Position numbers and translations under genes: made by a program
Assembly: GCF_901933205.1 (NCBI RefSeq)
Contig: NC_044573.1
Location: 88,494,546 to 88,558,545, forward strand
Origin: Camarhynchus parvulus
Lineage: Eukaryota; Chordata; Aves; Passeriformes; Thraupidae
Length of the DNA stretch: 64,000 nucleotides
Direction: 5' to 3'
The notes under the pieces: generated by a model
Database searches by the model: none
What the model saw: the letters and a program-made list of their open reading frames with translations, nothing else
What the model was told of the DNA's origin: nothing
Shown here: piece by piece, positions 24,268 through 37,800 of the stretch
How the letters are laid out: the number at the start of each line of letters is the position of its first letter
How positions within the stretch are numbered: the stretch's first letter is position 1

Positions 24268-24982
24268 CTTCCTCTCCTCTCCTCTCCTCTCCTCTCCTCT
24301 CCTCTCCTCCCTCCTCTCCTCTCCTCTCCTCTCCTCTCCTCTCCTCTCCTCTCCTCTCCTCTCCTCTCCTCTCCTCTCCTCTCCTCTCCTCTCCTCTCCT
24401 CTCCTCTCCTCTCCTCTCCTCTCCTCTCCTCTCCTCCTCTTCCCTTCCCTTCCCTTCCCTTCCCTTCCCTTCCCTTCCCTTCCCTTCCCTTCCCTTCCCT
24501 TCCCTTCCCTTCCCTTCCCTTCCCTTCCCTTCCCTTCCCTTCCCTTCCCTTCCCTTCCCCTTCCTTCCTTCCCTTCCTTCCCTTCCTTCCCTTCCCTTCC
24601 CTTCCCTTCCCTTCCTTCCTTCCCCCCTTCCCTCCTTTATTCTTCTCTCACCTCCCCTTCCCTCTCCTCCTTTCTCCTTTCTCCTTCCCTTCTCCCTTCT
24701 CTTCCCTTCTCCTTCCTTCCTTCCTTCCCTTCCCTTCCCTTCCTTCCCTTCCTTTCCTTCCTTCCCTTCCTTCCTTCCCTTCCCTTCCTTCCCTTCCCTT
24801 CCCTTCCCTTCCTTCCCTTCCTTCCCTTCCCTTCCTTCCTCCTTCCTTCCCTCCCTTCCCTCCCCTTCCCCTTCCCCTTCCCTCCCCTCCCTCCCTTCCC
24901 TCCCTTCCTTCCCTTCCTTCCTTCCCTTCCCTTCCCTTCCCTTCCCTTCCTTCCCTTCCCTTCCCTTCCCTTCCCCTTCTCT
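24268..24982. repeat. 715-bp polypyrimidine pentamer repeat tract
   Basis: The plus strand is almost pure C and T for 715 bases, with A only at 24639 and 24650. The first part (to about 24435) is (CTCCT)n, about 33 units with one interruption near 24306. The second (about 24440-24558) is (CCCTT)n, about 23 units. The rest is an irregular mix of CCTT and CCCTT units. Pure mirror-like homopurine/homopyrimidine DNA of this kind can form triplex (H-DNA) structure and stalls polymerases. Long open frames run through it on both strands (277 codons plus, 192 minus), but they are only the translation of the repeat. Copy number is probably variable and hard to assemble. Confidence 0.97.
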
Positions 24983-27900
24983 ATTTTCTGATGTCGTTCC
25001 ACATCTTGAAATGTAGGCTGAGGAAAAGAGCCACTGATTTTGGTGCTAAGAAGAAATAAACAGTGCCAGAGCTTCCCCAACCACCAGAGAATGGAGTGTC
25101 TCCACTTCACTGCACTCCTGCAACCCCTCTGAGCTGAGGAGGTCACAGCCTGGCTTGTCCCTGCTGCGGGCTTGTGCCATGGGTTTAGTTTGCTCAACAA
25201 AAAAATGAGCTGCAAAATTTACTTCCTATGTGATGACACTACTAGCAGTTGTTGGAGAAATAATCAGTTCTGCTACATTCATTAAGCTCCGAGACTTGCT
25301 GGCTGCCTCACAGTGTGGCTTCAGTGGTGTCACCTGCACCTAAGCCACCTCAGAGGCATTGGCACATCCAGGTCCCAGAGCAGGGGCTGCCCCCCGCTGA
25401 AAGAGAACTCAGCGCTCACAGGCTGACTCTCCTTGACTCTCCTTCAGGCTCTGGCAGCCAGAGGGTTTGTCACAAACCTGCAGCGTGCTGAGCTCCTCCT
25501 GCAGGCTAAGGCTGCCCTGGCTCCTCCAGGAGAGGCCCAGCACTGCACTCTGGACTGCAGCAGGACAAATGCTGTGCCCTGGCCCACAGGATGCATGGCT
25601 GGGATGGCTGCTGTCACACAGGTGAGGTGGCACCTCTGGACCCCTGCACAGCAGCTTCCTCACTGACAGTAGCATGTGGACCATGTGGCTCTCAGCAAGA
25701 AAACTCTGGGATGCCCACAAGGCAGATGGTTTCTCAAGATGAGCTGTATGATGACTTAGGGGTGTTTTTCAACTTAGTTTTAACTTCTCTGAGTGCTCCC
25801 TTTTAGTGTATTTAGGGTTGAGGGCAAATAAATTTGAGCTCTCCTAGGCCTCTTCTCTCTTTTCTCTCACTGTTATATTCACTCTAGGACCAGTGATTTT
25901 GATGTTTTCGGTCTCTTTGGAAACCTGTCCATGCCTCTGCATTTTCTCCAGCCTTCTTGAACTTTCTTCTGTTTCCTGCTACATTATTTGCAAAGACCAC
26001 ATGTATGTGCACATCTAAAGGTCAATCATATCATTCATTTATATCATTGTGTCAGCCTTATCCAGTAACACTTTCCATTCACCATTTAGCAACTCTTCAG
26101 CTACTTTTGGATCAGCACTCACCAGCCACTTGCATTTCCCTTGATGATTCCAATATATTCTTTCCTCAGAGTGACTACAGTCAATTATTTCTTCCATTCT
26201 GTGCTGCCTCCTGGAGATTTTACACTCCATTTCGTTTGCCATAATATTGCCCAGTTATCTTGCTGTGTCAAGACCCTTCTGATATTCCTTGCCGTTCTTT
26301 CTAGTTCTGACATGCTGCAGTAATTGTATTTTAAAATATGGCATTTTTCACTATTCTCTTACACTTCATCTACACAATATCGGAACATGATCAAGTCTGG
26401 ATTCAAGGAGGACCTAAAAAGGAGAAGAAACACCTGCCATACAGACCCATGAGCCCTTTTGATATGAGCTTCTGGGCTTTTTATTTTTGAAAAAAAAAAG
26501 AGAAAGGAAATGATATTCTGAGGTCTGTCTGGTAGTACCTCATGTTATCAGTGCCAAGTTCCTTTTTCCTCAGTGGGTGTCCTTTCACATCACTTCTGAT
26601 CTAATAGTCAGAGGTTTTGTCTGAGAGCCATTTCTGCTTTTATCTTGTTGCTATAATTGCACTGCTTATCTTTTACAGGGGCTGCTGGTTTAGAGCATCC
26701 TGTTTTAGGAAAAAAAAATGTATGGCACTAAAGAATCCTAAACAGGAGCTTACTCAGAGTAGCTTGTGGGCTTCTTTTCATCTGTACAGCTTTGGTCTGT
26801 CCCAGTAATGCAGGGCAAACATGGAGGAAACTGTGAGTAAGACTTGGGCGACTCATTTTCACACTCCTCCCAGTCATCCTGCAGAAAGAAGCAGCCTGGC
26901 CTGGAAGAATGAAAAAAAAATGAGAGAAGGATGATGAAAGAAATTTTGAGAGACTGGGTAAAGGAAAAAGCAAATTACAGACAAAACAGCAGAGAGGATG
27001 AGGAAATGGTGTTCAGAAATAAATTGCTGGAAAAATTACAATCCCAGCTCAATGTTGTTAAGATGTGGGATATCTTTTGACGCAGCTTTCACTGAAAACA
27101 CACAAAATGTGTTTCAATGGATACCTAAATAAATAAAATCTTCGCATTCTCCCTTAATCTCAGAATGTCTTATTAAGAAATCAGATTCACAGAAGATTCT
27201 TATTAAGAGCTCATATTCTTTTGAAAGGAGAAAATCCTATTAAGCTACATGTACATCCTAGCAGTAATATTTGCTTTTAAAGATCTCTCTTTCTCCTACG
27301 CAGTCCCAAATCACTTAAGAGGCTTTTATTAAATTTCAGAGTTTGATAGCTTTCCTTTGCAGACAGCCCAGGAGCAGCAAATGCTAGCTAGATATAGGAA
27401 GGGAAGACAGGCAGTATTGAATCAGGAAATAAAATGAAAAGAAAAAACATACATAAGAGAAAAAAAATGCAGAGTTCTCCCTCCTGAACCAGCTGACAAT
27501 ATGTTTTGAAATTATACAAGGTCTCTGTTTCATATGACCCTGTTACAAGATAGCAGCACACGAAAGAGCAGAAGACAGTACCTTAAAGCCAAACAACACT
27601 CTAAGAAATGACCTGGCTTTAATCACCCAGCAATTTATGGTGACACAGCCAAGAGAATGAGCTGTGAGAATGGTCATGCCACCCCAATAATACACATTTT
27701 CTGAGTGCAGATGGGCAAGTTTTGCTACTCTTTCACTGAGGTTATAAGGACTAATACATGTTAGTCAGATTTTTTTTTTCTGGGGGACAAATAAATAAAG
27801 ATTCTGCTTTGTTACCTTGGGGCAAATCCTCAGTAACATCATCAACCTTTTTAATTCATGGGTGGACTCAATTAATTTGTTACACGGTTTTCCTCATTAG

Positions 27901-30900
27901 TGGCTTATTAAGGCAGGCTACAAGAACAAATGGCAGCATATGGATTTCTCACAGGCAGGCAGTGAGGTTGAAGCAGCAGCCACTGTGCTGCCCGAGTTCT
28001 GCTCCAGCCATACCTCAGGGTTTTGCACAGCATCCTCCTTTCCTTACTGATTCAGATGGAGCAGGGCTGGAAAACAAGTCCCAGAGGAACCTGCTCCAAT
28101 GTGTCTTGTGGCGTATGAGGCACTGCAGCAAGGCAGATGATGTAATATCGATTGTTTCTTAGCGAGAGAGGAGGGGAATGTCAGCTGAAGAAATTATGCC
28201 TGTGAATAGCAGATGAGGAGGAAATAATGAGAGAATTGGTGGAGTAAATGAAGACATAAAAGCCTGTAATACAAAGAAAGGAGCATATGCTCTTAGCCCC
28301 ATGACCTGCTGTGGTATTAGTGTACAGTTTTAGTAATGTAATGATCATTAAGGCTCTGATCCCCATTACTAGGAGCATGGAGATTTCTCTTCCTTGTACA
28401 AGACTGCGTTTCAGCCTGGTATTAATAAAAATTGGTTTCACATATCATTACACTTTCCTGGCTTAATCACCTTTGAGCGTATTGTGTGTTCAAATGTTGC
28501 CATTTTGGGCAGAGCAGTGAGCCAGTCATATTAACAGGTTGTTTTTTCCAGCATCTCAGTACAATGCCTTTCAGCATTCATGAGTGCCATCACCATGGCC
28601 CTTTCCGAAAGATGCGGATTGAGGCTCAGAGCTCTGACACAAGCATTGATGGGGTTTATTTCCTCCCTTCAGATAAATAATACTGGAGTTTTTTAGGTAT
28701 CAGCCATAAGAATGACTGTGTGACATGAAACATATCAAGAAAATCCAGTAAGGAATTTTCTTGCCGACAAACACTTTGGTCCCAAACCTGAGAGGAAGAT
28801 AGATAAATCTGAAATCAGGTGGCAGAAGCAGGTCAGCTGCAGCACAGCTGGTTCCCTGTCAGCTCGAGGTGATGCTGCTGTGAGGATAGTCTCTCCCAGA
28901 CCCAGCTGGCTGAGCTCTGCCATGGGAAGCCCAAAACCACAGGAGCTCTGGCTCAGGCAGAAGCTCACTGGGATTTGAATCTGCTCAGCTCATGGCTGGA
29001 GGGATACTCAGGAGACAGAGGCAGCTGTTCCTCTGTTCTGCATTGGGGTAAAAATAAAAAACCATAGGAATGGTTTGATTTTTCCAAGCAATTATTTTTC
29101 CCCTTTTTTTTTCCCTCCCCACAGATTTTCCTTTTCAGGGGGAAAATGACTCATTTTTTCTGTTGAACCAAACTTTTGCAAATGTCAGGATTTCTTGCAG
29201 AATGGAAGTCCTGTGTTTCAACCAGCTCTCAGCAGAGACATTTCAAACCAAGGCATCTGCAGTGTGTTTAGTTTCCTTAGTTACACGCCACATGCATCCA
29301 GGTAGAAAGGACAAGGGTCTGACACAGCTAAGACAGTTTTTTAACTAAGTCCTTCCTTGGCTTTTAGAGAAGTGAGGAATGGATGTCTACATCCAGGAAG
29401 ACAGTAATAGGAGTACCTCTGACCTTGCCTGTCCTCATCCCCCTGCTTATCATATCAGCATGCTTCCAGTTTCTCATTTCCATTGTTTGGAGGAAAACAG
29501 AGCTGCAAGGAATGGATGATTTACAGAAGACTTACTTCACTAATTCAGGCTGTATACACAAGGTTGAGAGCACGTATCCTTTTTCCCAGATATGAATAGC
29601 GGCTGCCTTACTCGGTTTCCTCTCTCAAAAGACAGCCTGACCTTCTGAAAGTCCTGACCCCACCTTCCAGGGCAGTAAAGCCTCAGAAATAGTCCAGATG
29701 CAATGGGGAGTGTCCTTCCTGGGGTATTGCCTTTTCTCTAGGTAGTTCTTTGCTGTGCAACATTTGGGTCCAGGTCACTGAAGGCTGAGTTTCCTTCTCA
29801 GGACAGAGGCTGCCCATTCCAATAAAAAACAGAAGTAGCAAACTCTGGGACAAAACTACATCAGTTCTAGCTGGGCTTGGAACAAGCCAGTTATAGTCAA
29901 CCTCTTCTCAGAAGATACTTGGTACTTTGTTCCAAGAGGCTATCTTTTCCAGATGCCTTCCACGTGTATGAGAGCATGTAAAGCTGTGAAGCATGGATCA
30001 AACGATAAAAGGATGTTTGCCTGGATCTGCAGCTTTTCAGCAACCTCCTGCTTTTCTGTGGCACATGAGCAAAGTTTGGTGCTGTAATCAGATTGACACC
30101 ATTTCTAGCAGGTGATGTAGCTTTTACAATGCATTTGTTTGCATTTGGCTGTGTATAAGTTATACTCTTATGCTGAAAGGTGGCAGAGTATGAGGCTGCC
30201 ACCCAGCTTGTTCTTCTGCTTGTTGTAGTTGTGAGAAGGGAGAGCAGGCACATGGGAGAGAACTGGCTATAGAAGCTGGCAGGGCCACCAGGGACTGAGT
30301 CCTGTGGAGGGTGCACAGCATGGTTGGATCTCAGGGAGTATAGAGGTAGGTAGATAGAGACTTGACCTGGAGAGGAGAGACCCATGAGTCTCCTAAAACT
30401 TGCTGGCTGTCATCAGGCCCAGGAAGGATTTGCTGGCCAGGAAGGGGAGACCGTGATTTCCACTGCATTTCTTTTTATTTTGCCCTCCCCAGGGCCCTGG
30501 GCTTCCCTATGTTCAGAGTTGCCAGATTACTACAAAGCCTCACTTTGGAGATCCAGCCTTTGTGCTTGGTGATCCCTTCAGGGAAACGGGAAGGGGACAA
30601 TCCCAAAGCTCCTGTGCATGTCACCCCAGTGACCTTTCTTGCCCTGGTGCCGGGCAGGATGCTGGATGCCAGCAGGCAGGACCAGGCTGCATGCTCAGCA
30701 GCATGTCCCACCTCAGCCCACCAAGTCATTCTCCCCCCATATCTCAGGAAAAATCTTCTCTGAGGAGAAAGAAGCCCCTCGCCCTGGAGTGGGAATCTGT
30801 GTACAAACCCCTGTTATCCTGTGCATTCCTTACCTCCTACAGTGTGGAGCCCCTCATCTACCTCTCTCCTGCGCAAGGGAAGAAAGGCATCCACAGATTC

Positions 30901-32250
30901 CCCCTTCCTTTCTCCATGGCCCAGTCTTGTACCCGGAGCCCTCAAAAGCCCTCCACTGAAATGTATTTTATTCAGGAAAGAGAAACAGCAACAGGAGTGC
31001 TTAAGCTGGGACATGAGGGTGTCCTTAAAGGATTAATCGGCTTTATTTATGTCTCCAAGCACAGACAATTTGTCACTGGAAAGGGGGAGACACCAGATGA
31101 AATAAATTGTGGAGAAAAACAAAGAGAAATAATTAGGTACAGAATATGCCTGTGGAGTGCATCTTAAAAAGAGTTATTTGGGACAGGCTGTACTGATTCT
31201 GGATTATAAAAAGGACTGGATAATTTTATAAGTAATATAATGCTTCCATAGTGTGTGAATGTATCTCAGGCTTCAGGAAATGAGGTACTCAGCTTACAAA
31301 AATAAAACCTGCCCCTTGTATCATATGATTATACAATTCTCTGGATCAATCACTATCTTTTTTTTTATAATTTTGCATTTCCTCAGGCCTTGGGTACCAC
31401 GCAGCACTGGCAGTTGAATGTGCTATTAATGGAGCATTGGTGAGCATCCTAATGGAAAAGATCACATTACCAAAAAAAAACCCCCAACAGAATTGATTTG
31501 TTGTGTGTTCATCGATTTAGCCCCTTCCCTGACAGAAGTGAGGCATGCTGTGATCCCACTGCTTGTCCTTCAGGCGTCCATCAGTCATTCCCTCAGCCTC
31601 CCAGCTGCCGCACATGCCTCTGGCTGCCACATCCTCTGTGAGAGTCGCTGTCTGGGCTGAGGGAACAGGCCATTAGCTGGCCACACCAGCCTCTGCTTGT
31701 CTCCTGCTGTCAACCAAGAGCCTCACGGTCGATGGTGGCATTTAGAGGGCCACAAAGGAGTGAGGGCTCCTATAGAAGAGGAAAAGAAAAGATGGAGAAG
31801 GGCTGTAAGAATTGTGAAAGGTTTAGGAGGCGTGAGTGGAAAGGGGTGTTTTGTTGGGGGAAGCTTGGAGTGAGCTAAAACTGGGGTATAGAAGCACACA
31901 GGATAAATTGCAAGAAAGAAAGGAAGGATGAACCTCTTAGATATGCAGCCATCCAAAACCCGAATGTATTCTTACATGAACCTGTCTGGCTGCAATGATT
32001 TCTGAGACGTCCAGATAGCCACATCCCATTTCTTCCCATAACCTTGTGGAGGAACATATTGCTGCTGCCCGGCTGAGGCTGGTAGCCCCTCTTTTATGGG
32101 ACAGAGCTTCAACTAGCTTCATTTCAAACTCTAAAAAAGGGAAAGATTGAGAAAATGCTTAGCAAGGAAGAAAAACCTGGGAAGGACATGACAAATAGTG
32201 CAGAGCCATACACCTTCCAACCCCTTGCAAATGGAACTGTGTTGGGGACA
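24983..32250. other. Non-coding DNA, nothing recognised
   Basis: The sequence is unique-looking, with no CR1 or LTR landmarks. Open frames of 162 codons (minus, 29897-30385) and 201 codons (plus, 30562-31167) occur in the GC-richer part around 29.9-31.2 kb, but neither resembles a known protein and they overlap other frames. A pyrimidine run ending in CAG at about 29125 looks like a splice acceptor but is followed by non-coding sequence. Confidence 0.4.
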
Positions 32251-32251
32251 T

Positions 32252-32291
32252 GGCCAAGGAGGAGTAAATGAGGCCAAGGAGAAGCAAATGG
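32252..32291. repeat. 20-bp tandem duplication
   Basis: Two adjacent copies of a GGCCAAGGAG-led unit differ at about three positions. Confidence 0.7.
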
Positions 32292-35200
32292 AGCCAGAAC
32301 ATCCTTGTCCCTGAGCATTACTGCCCTCCCAGATCTCTCTCCAGATCCTTGGATTGTGTCAAAATGCTGCAAAGTCACCCAAATCCCCTTCATCTGCTCA
32401 GCCCTAGCCACAGTGGAGTGCCATGAGTGCGCTGGAGAGGGACAGCTGTTTCCTGTGTCTTCAGGAATAATTTGATGCTCGTTGTGGTGTTTGATGTGGA
32501 GTTGTCATTGACTGAAGCTGGCAGTACCTCTGGACCACTGGGCAGTCACAATCACTGCACGAGTGTTGTCACTTGTGTGACTGCAAAGGGCTTTGGCATG
32601 AGTGGCATCATTTGGGCGTTTTATGTCTCCCTCACACACCCAAACCCACTTTTTGACTAGCTCTGACTGGGCTTGAAAATGCAGTTTTCCTTTGTTGCAT
32701 TAAATTTGGGAATATCTTACTGCAAAATCAAAATAGGACCCAGCCTCCCATGGCTGCCCATTTCTCAAGGTAGGTGGCTTTGAGGGCTTCCATGAATGAT
32801 GGGGCTGGAAGCACAAACAGAAGAAGGAAACTTTGCACAAAAGGTTTTTAATCAAAGAAAGCAAAGAGCACAGCAGAGAAATGTATTCACATCAAGGTCA
32901 GTCTTAAACATATTTCAGGGATCTAGTCTGAAGACCTTTGAAGTCAGAATTTTTCTGTCAAGTACAGTGGGTTCTTTGGATCAGGTTCCAAGTGCAATTT
33001 GTCTCCTGGGGTTTTTTTTTTCCTAGATAATTTTTGTTGGAGTTTCTTTTGGTTTTTCTTTTTCCCTTTTCCTCTTTGGTTTTTTGGGGTTTTTTTTAAT
33101 AATGAGTAAAGCCACATCAGCTGTAGTGGATTGCTTCTCCTCTCTCTGCTTTACGAAGCCAGGAAGAGAATCATGAAGCCATATTCTCCTGCTACTCTGC
33201 AGAAAGCAAATGGCTATCCTAGGATATCAATCACTGGGGTAAAAGCTAAGAAATGTTACCAAGGAAACGTTGTCAGACCCATTGGCAGTCTCCTTTGTTT
33301 ACGAAGTTTACCCACGAGCAGCATTTTATTGTTTTGAAATCAAGAAATGTTAAAATAAAATAAATCTTCGATGGACTAACCTGTTATGCACCCTCCCTAG
33401 TGTAACAAACACCCAAAATATATTGCTGTATTTTGATCCATCATATAGTTAATCCATTCATCATCTTTGAATTAGTAATATAAACTGGCCTTCTGAACAA
33501 ATAAAAAGTAGATTTATCACTGGGTAAAATGTGTTATTTCTCCAAGCAGGTAAACATTAAATATACTTGTAATCCAGAGCAAGAAAAATGAAGGACTGCA
33601 ATGTGTCACATGTTGATCCAGCTGTGAGGTGTGAATAATAGCAAAGTGGGTGCAAAAGTGACAAAGCTGACTTTGATCAGTGAGATGCTACTTTCTCATT
33701 GTGTGGGTGCATTTAGTACCCATGGGAGCAGGGGATTAATAGCATCCATTCCAGCCAGACCTTGTGAAACAGGTGCTATTCCACACTTCCAGCACGCAGC
33801 ACTTACAACACCCTCCAGCCACGGACCTCTGTTGCCCCAGCGTAGTTTTCCTGGTGTCATGCTACCCACTGCTCAGCACCTCCTGGGAGGTGACAAGTGC
33901 CCCTGGCTGTGAATCACTTAGGTGCAAGCTGAGGGCACACTGATTCTCGTAGGAGGAGGAGGCATTTTTGTGCTTTGGCAAAAGTTTGCTGTTTACATAG
34001 GAGGCCGTGCTGCAGGTTTTGTGATACATGTGAATAGAAATCATGGTGCCACTGTCATCTCCTTTCACAGACCCAGAGCTATGGGTCTCAGATGGCAAAG
34101 GTGGAGGGCTGGTGTTCTATAGAAGTGTAGAAATGGAGTTAAAGCCTTCAAGGGTGCATGTGAAGCCACTCAGATTTCCCACTAGTTCACCCAAAATTAT
34201 GCCTATTCTTGGTCCCTAAGACCTTTGGAGAGCATCTAATCCTCAGGCCACATTCAGCATGCTTGCACTCCCCCTTAAATGGGAAGGAAGAGGCATTCAA
34301 ATGCCCAAGAAAAGCCGGGCCATGTGCTCGTGGTGCAAAGGAAGAGAGGATCCAGTTTTGTCTGAGCACTATATCCAGGCCAGCCCTGCCCTCCCATAAA
34401 CCCAGCTGTGAGGTGCTCAGAGCCTAGGGCTGGTGCTGGGTGGGAATGCATCCTCTCGGAGCACTGGGGCCCTAATGGACAATGTTGTGTCAAAGCACAG
34501 TCTGAGAAGACATCAGTAAAAAATATTTTTCATACCCATGCACTTCCAAGCATTATCAACTTTTCCTCAGACAGAAAGGGCAGAGTTATGCCTTAATTAT
34601 TGCAACATAAAAAGATTAAAATTGACTAATGTGTTCAGGCACCAGGATCAAGTCACATATCTATCTAGTTTTATTGGCACTTTCTTGGGCAGTGCAGAGG
34701 GAGGCCAGCCAGGCAGTCCTGATGATTAACTGTAATATTCTCTGACTTAGATAATGATTTCTGCTTATTTTTACATTTTATCTTTAAGGACAGAGTATTC
34801 TGGACTGCAGGATCTTGTGGGAATTACAAAATTGAGGAGGGGAGAACTCTATTATCCTGAAAGGAATAAAGAACAAAAAATAAAGGAAGAAGTAATGACT
34901 TTTCCTTCTGTGGCTGACTCAAGATCCATACAGCATGATCGACCCTGCAACCACAGGCAGGCTGCAGCAGCTGGAGAGGATGCTCAGCTAAACAGTTACA
35001 CCCCAACACTGGGGAAAACCCCCAAAATCTCACTGCCCTCTGCTAATCTGGGAGGAAACAGCAGCTCACAATCCTACATGAGGCTGGGGTGACTGTCACT
35101 TTTGTGATGCTGTGCCTGGGCTTTCATTAGACTTCACTGGTGTGCTTCCTGCAGTCTGCTGGAGCCGGCTGGCATTTTGGGTGCCATTCAGAGGGAAGAG

Positions 35201-37436
35201 TTTGCATCAATGCTAAATACTGAGGAAACCTTTACAGATAAAGATATGTGCAAATGTCTCTCTGCTCAGGAACTCAGGGGCCAGGCTTTACTTTCTCCAT
35301 TCCTGTTTTGCTGCCATTTATTACTTGAAATCCATCATGAAGCTTCCTGAGCCTGATCCAGATCAAGTGATTTTCCCCAAAACCACAGGAGTCTTCATGA
35401 GAGCCTGTAGTGGACATACTGAGGGCATTAACCTCAGATGCAGGTCCCTGCCTCCTTTCCACCCAGGACTTCCTCTGACACGGATGAAAATCAATTAAAT
35501 TTTGTTCTCTGCTTCAGCAGAGAACAAAACCTTCATCTGCAGGACAGAGAAGACAGCACCTTTTTGCCTCTGAAGGAAGACAACATCAGTGAGGATGTAT
35601 TCCCAGCCCTTTTCCCAGGGATGAGAGATTTTCCCCTCACAGCAGGATCATTGTTTTCCATCAGGGCTTGCATGTTAATCCATTGCTCTGTAAGGGCAGC
35701 TACCTCCCAGTAACCTGGTCTCTTCTCAGGCATCCCACTGAAGAGCAGCCACAGCACCAACCTACTGCTCTATCAAGACTCATGAAAGTCACAGAGCATT
35801 TTCCCTTTTATGTTTCACAAACCAGTCACAGGCAGCAAGGACTTCAGCCCTTAGGGGAATGATCTCCCTCTCACAGAGAGACACTGAGTCATGGAGCTGG
35901 GACATGAACTTCCCATGGCTGGGCAGGACACCCTAGCCATGGTTTGCTGGGGAATGGACAAACTGCAGAGGACTGTTCGCCTCCAATTTCCTTCTCTTCT
36001 CCGGGCTGGATGAAAAACTATTGCCTTGGCTGATAGAGGGGAGTCAGTATGCTTCAAGGCTATCATCACTTAACCACTTCTCCTTCCCCCTGCACACCAA
36101 CATCCCCTTCTTGCCCCTGTGACATCTGCAGGCAGGGAACAACCACTGCCTGCCAGTGACCTGGTGGTGGCTGTCAGCGATGGGTCAGCGGCAGCTGAGA
36201 GCAATATACCTCATGATCCCACCTCACACAAAGGAGGGAAGGCAGACAGCTGAGTGTGGCAAGAAAACAGCCCCAGCCTTGCTGATAACTGCACTTTCCT
36301 GCCTCTTGCCACTTGTGTGATGCCTGAACAGCATGAAGACATGTCAGTGCCTCATGTCTATAATATGGAGTTCTCAGAGATGCTGAAGGGAATTCATAGT
36401 GATGCTGCAGTGTTCAGAACAAATGTTTATCTGAATCAGTTGAAAATAATATAAATTTTCTTAGTGCTGTTCCCCCTACTTTCCTGTTCCAGCCCCAGCA
36501 TCATATAAAAGAGAGTCCCTCAGAGTGGGCTTCTTGTTAATTTGTATGGACTGTTGGTAAAACCAGATAAAATGTGTCTCAAGACACTCACCTCAGCTTG
36601 GAGTGTCTCCTATTCTCTGTCACTCTGTGGCCTTACCCTGCTGGGAACAAGTAACTCCTCTGAGCATGTCTCTGTTGCAATATCCACAGGTCCAGCTGCA
36701 CGAGGCTGGGAGAACTTTTCTGCAGGGGGAATTCCAGGCTATGAGCAAAACTGGGATAGAAACACTATGAATATTTTCTTAATCACATTAAACAAACAGA
36801 GGGAAAGGAGTCCATGAAATGCAGCAAGAGTTATAGATCAGACAGGGACAAACCAGATGGGAGAGGAAAATGTGGGGAGTCCGGAGGGTGCTGAATTGAA
36901 GCACTACTAGCTCCCGACTCCTGCTGGAAACGCTCTCCCGGCTTTAGCCAGCTTGCAAAGCCAGCTGCTGGTGAGCCAGCTGTCCTCAGCGCCGTGAGCA
37001 AAGGCACTGTCCTGTTCCTATAGGAGTGGCTGCTCCTCTAGGAAATGAAAACTCCAAACTGCGGAGCTGAGCAGGGCTGTGCCGGGGCCCCGCGGTGCTC
37101 CTGCCACATCAGCACCTGGGGGCACTGCACAGCTGAAGTCACTGTGCCTGTGGCATCACCAGTGCCCAGCTGAGCAAGGCACAAACAACTGGCCATTGCC
37201 AGCAGGTATTTAAGCACCAGCAATGATTTTGGGCAGCTGTTTGCCAAAGGGCTTTGCAATTGCCGCTACCCTGCACGGCAAAGACAAAGCTGTGCTGTGA
37301 TTTTTCATTAGCTGATTGCTTTTACAGCCTCTGAACTTTACTCTTTGATACTTGATCATCTGGACTTTTATTTGTTAAAGGAAGCATGACATGTAACCAC
37401 TTTCCTAATGTATGCCAGGTTGGTTTCCCTTGCTCT
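32292..37436. other. Non-coding DNA
   Basis: A T-rich low-complexity patch with G interruptions lies at about 33010-33100. The stretch 36870-37130 is G/C-richer and includes a small CpG cluster around 37080-37096 (CCGGGGCCCCGCGG). No gene or mobile element was recognised. Confidence 0.4.
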
Positions 37437-37800
37437 CGTCCCGGTCCGAAGTAAGCCCACTTAATTATGTATGTATATTTCTGCTTTGTGCTTTTTTTCC
37501 ATGGATCCTGCTCCTTTACGTATGCCAGCGTTCACACGCCACCCAGTGGCTCCCGAGGCTCTGAGTGCGGATCTCACCAGCGACAGCGCTTCCAGGTCCC
37601 CAAACCACCCAGCTTCCCAAGAAATATCTTCCCAGCGGCAAGGGCAGGGGAAGCACAGAGCCGTGCTCCCGGGGCTGAGGCAGCGACATGCTCTGAAGCT
37701 CCTTGCAGACCTTGGGGCAGGTAAGCGCACCACTTGCTCGCTCATTTAACCACACCGCTTGTTCTGCGGTCTCAGGGCACAGCACTGCATTGTCGAGTTC
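37437..37800. promoter_or_regulatory. CpG-rich segment, possible promoter/first exon
   Basis: I count 19 CpG dinucleotides in 364 bp. That density is close to CpG-island levels and clearly above the surrounding sequence. On the plus strand an ATG at 37501 opens a frame that stays open for 73 codons up to GGGGCAG followed by GTAAGC, a good splice-donor match at 37721. In vertebrates this combination is typical of an alternative promoter with a short first coding exon. The encoded peptide (starting MDPAPLRMPAFTRHPV) is rich in Ser, Pro, Gln and Arg and resembles nothing I know. A minus-strand frame is also open here, so chance openness in GC-rich DNA is a real alternative. Confidence 0.3.

Noticed and set aside
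24226..25059. 277-codon open frame on the plus strand, rich in Ser, Pro and Leu
   Set aside because: It is the translation of the pentamer pyrimidine repeat; any frame through a stop-free repeat stays open.
24637..25215. 192-codon minus-strand frame, rich in Gly, Lys, Arg and Glu
   Set aside because: It is the complementary strand of the same simple repeat plus a short flank, not a gene.
28546..28680. Acceptor-like TTTTTTCCAG followed by an open frame ending in TAA
   Set aside because: The frame also extends upstream of the site and the peptide resembles nothing known; not enough to call an exon.
29897..30385. 162-codon minus-strand frame
   Set aside because: The composition is ordinary and no homology is recognisable; a chance frame is the simpler explanation.
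30562..31167. 201-codon plus-strand frame
   Set aside because: It overlaps several other open frames on both strands in a GC-richer patch; the translation shows no family motif.
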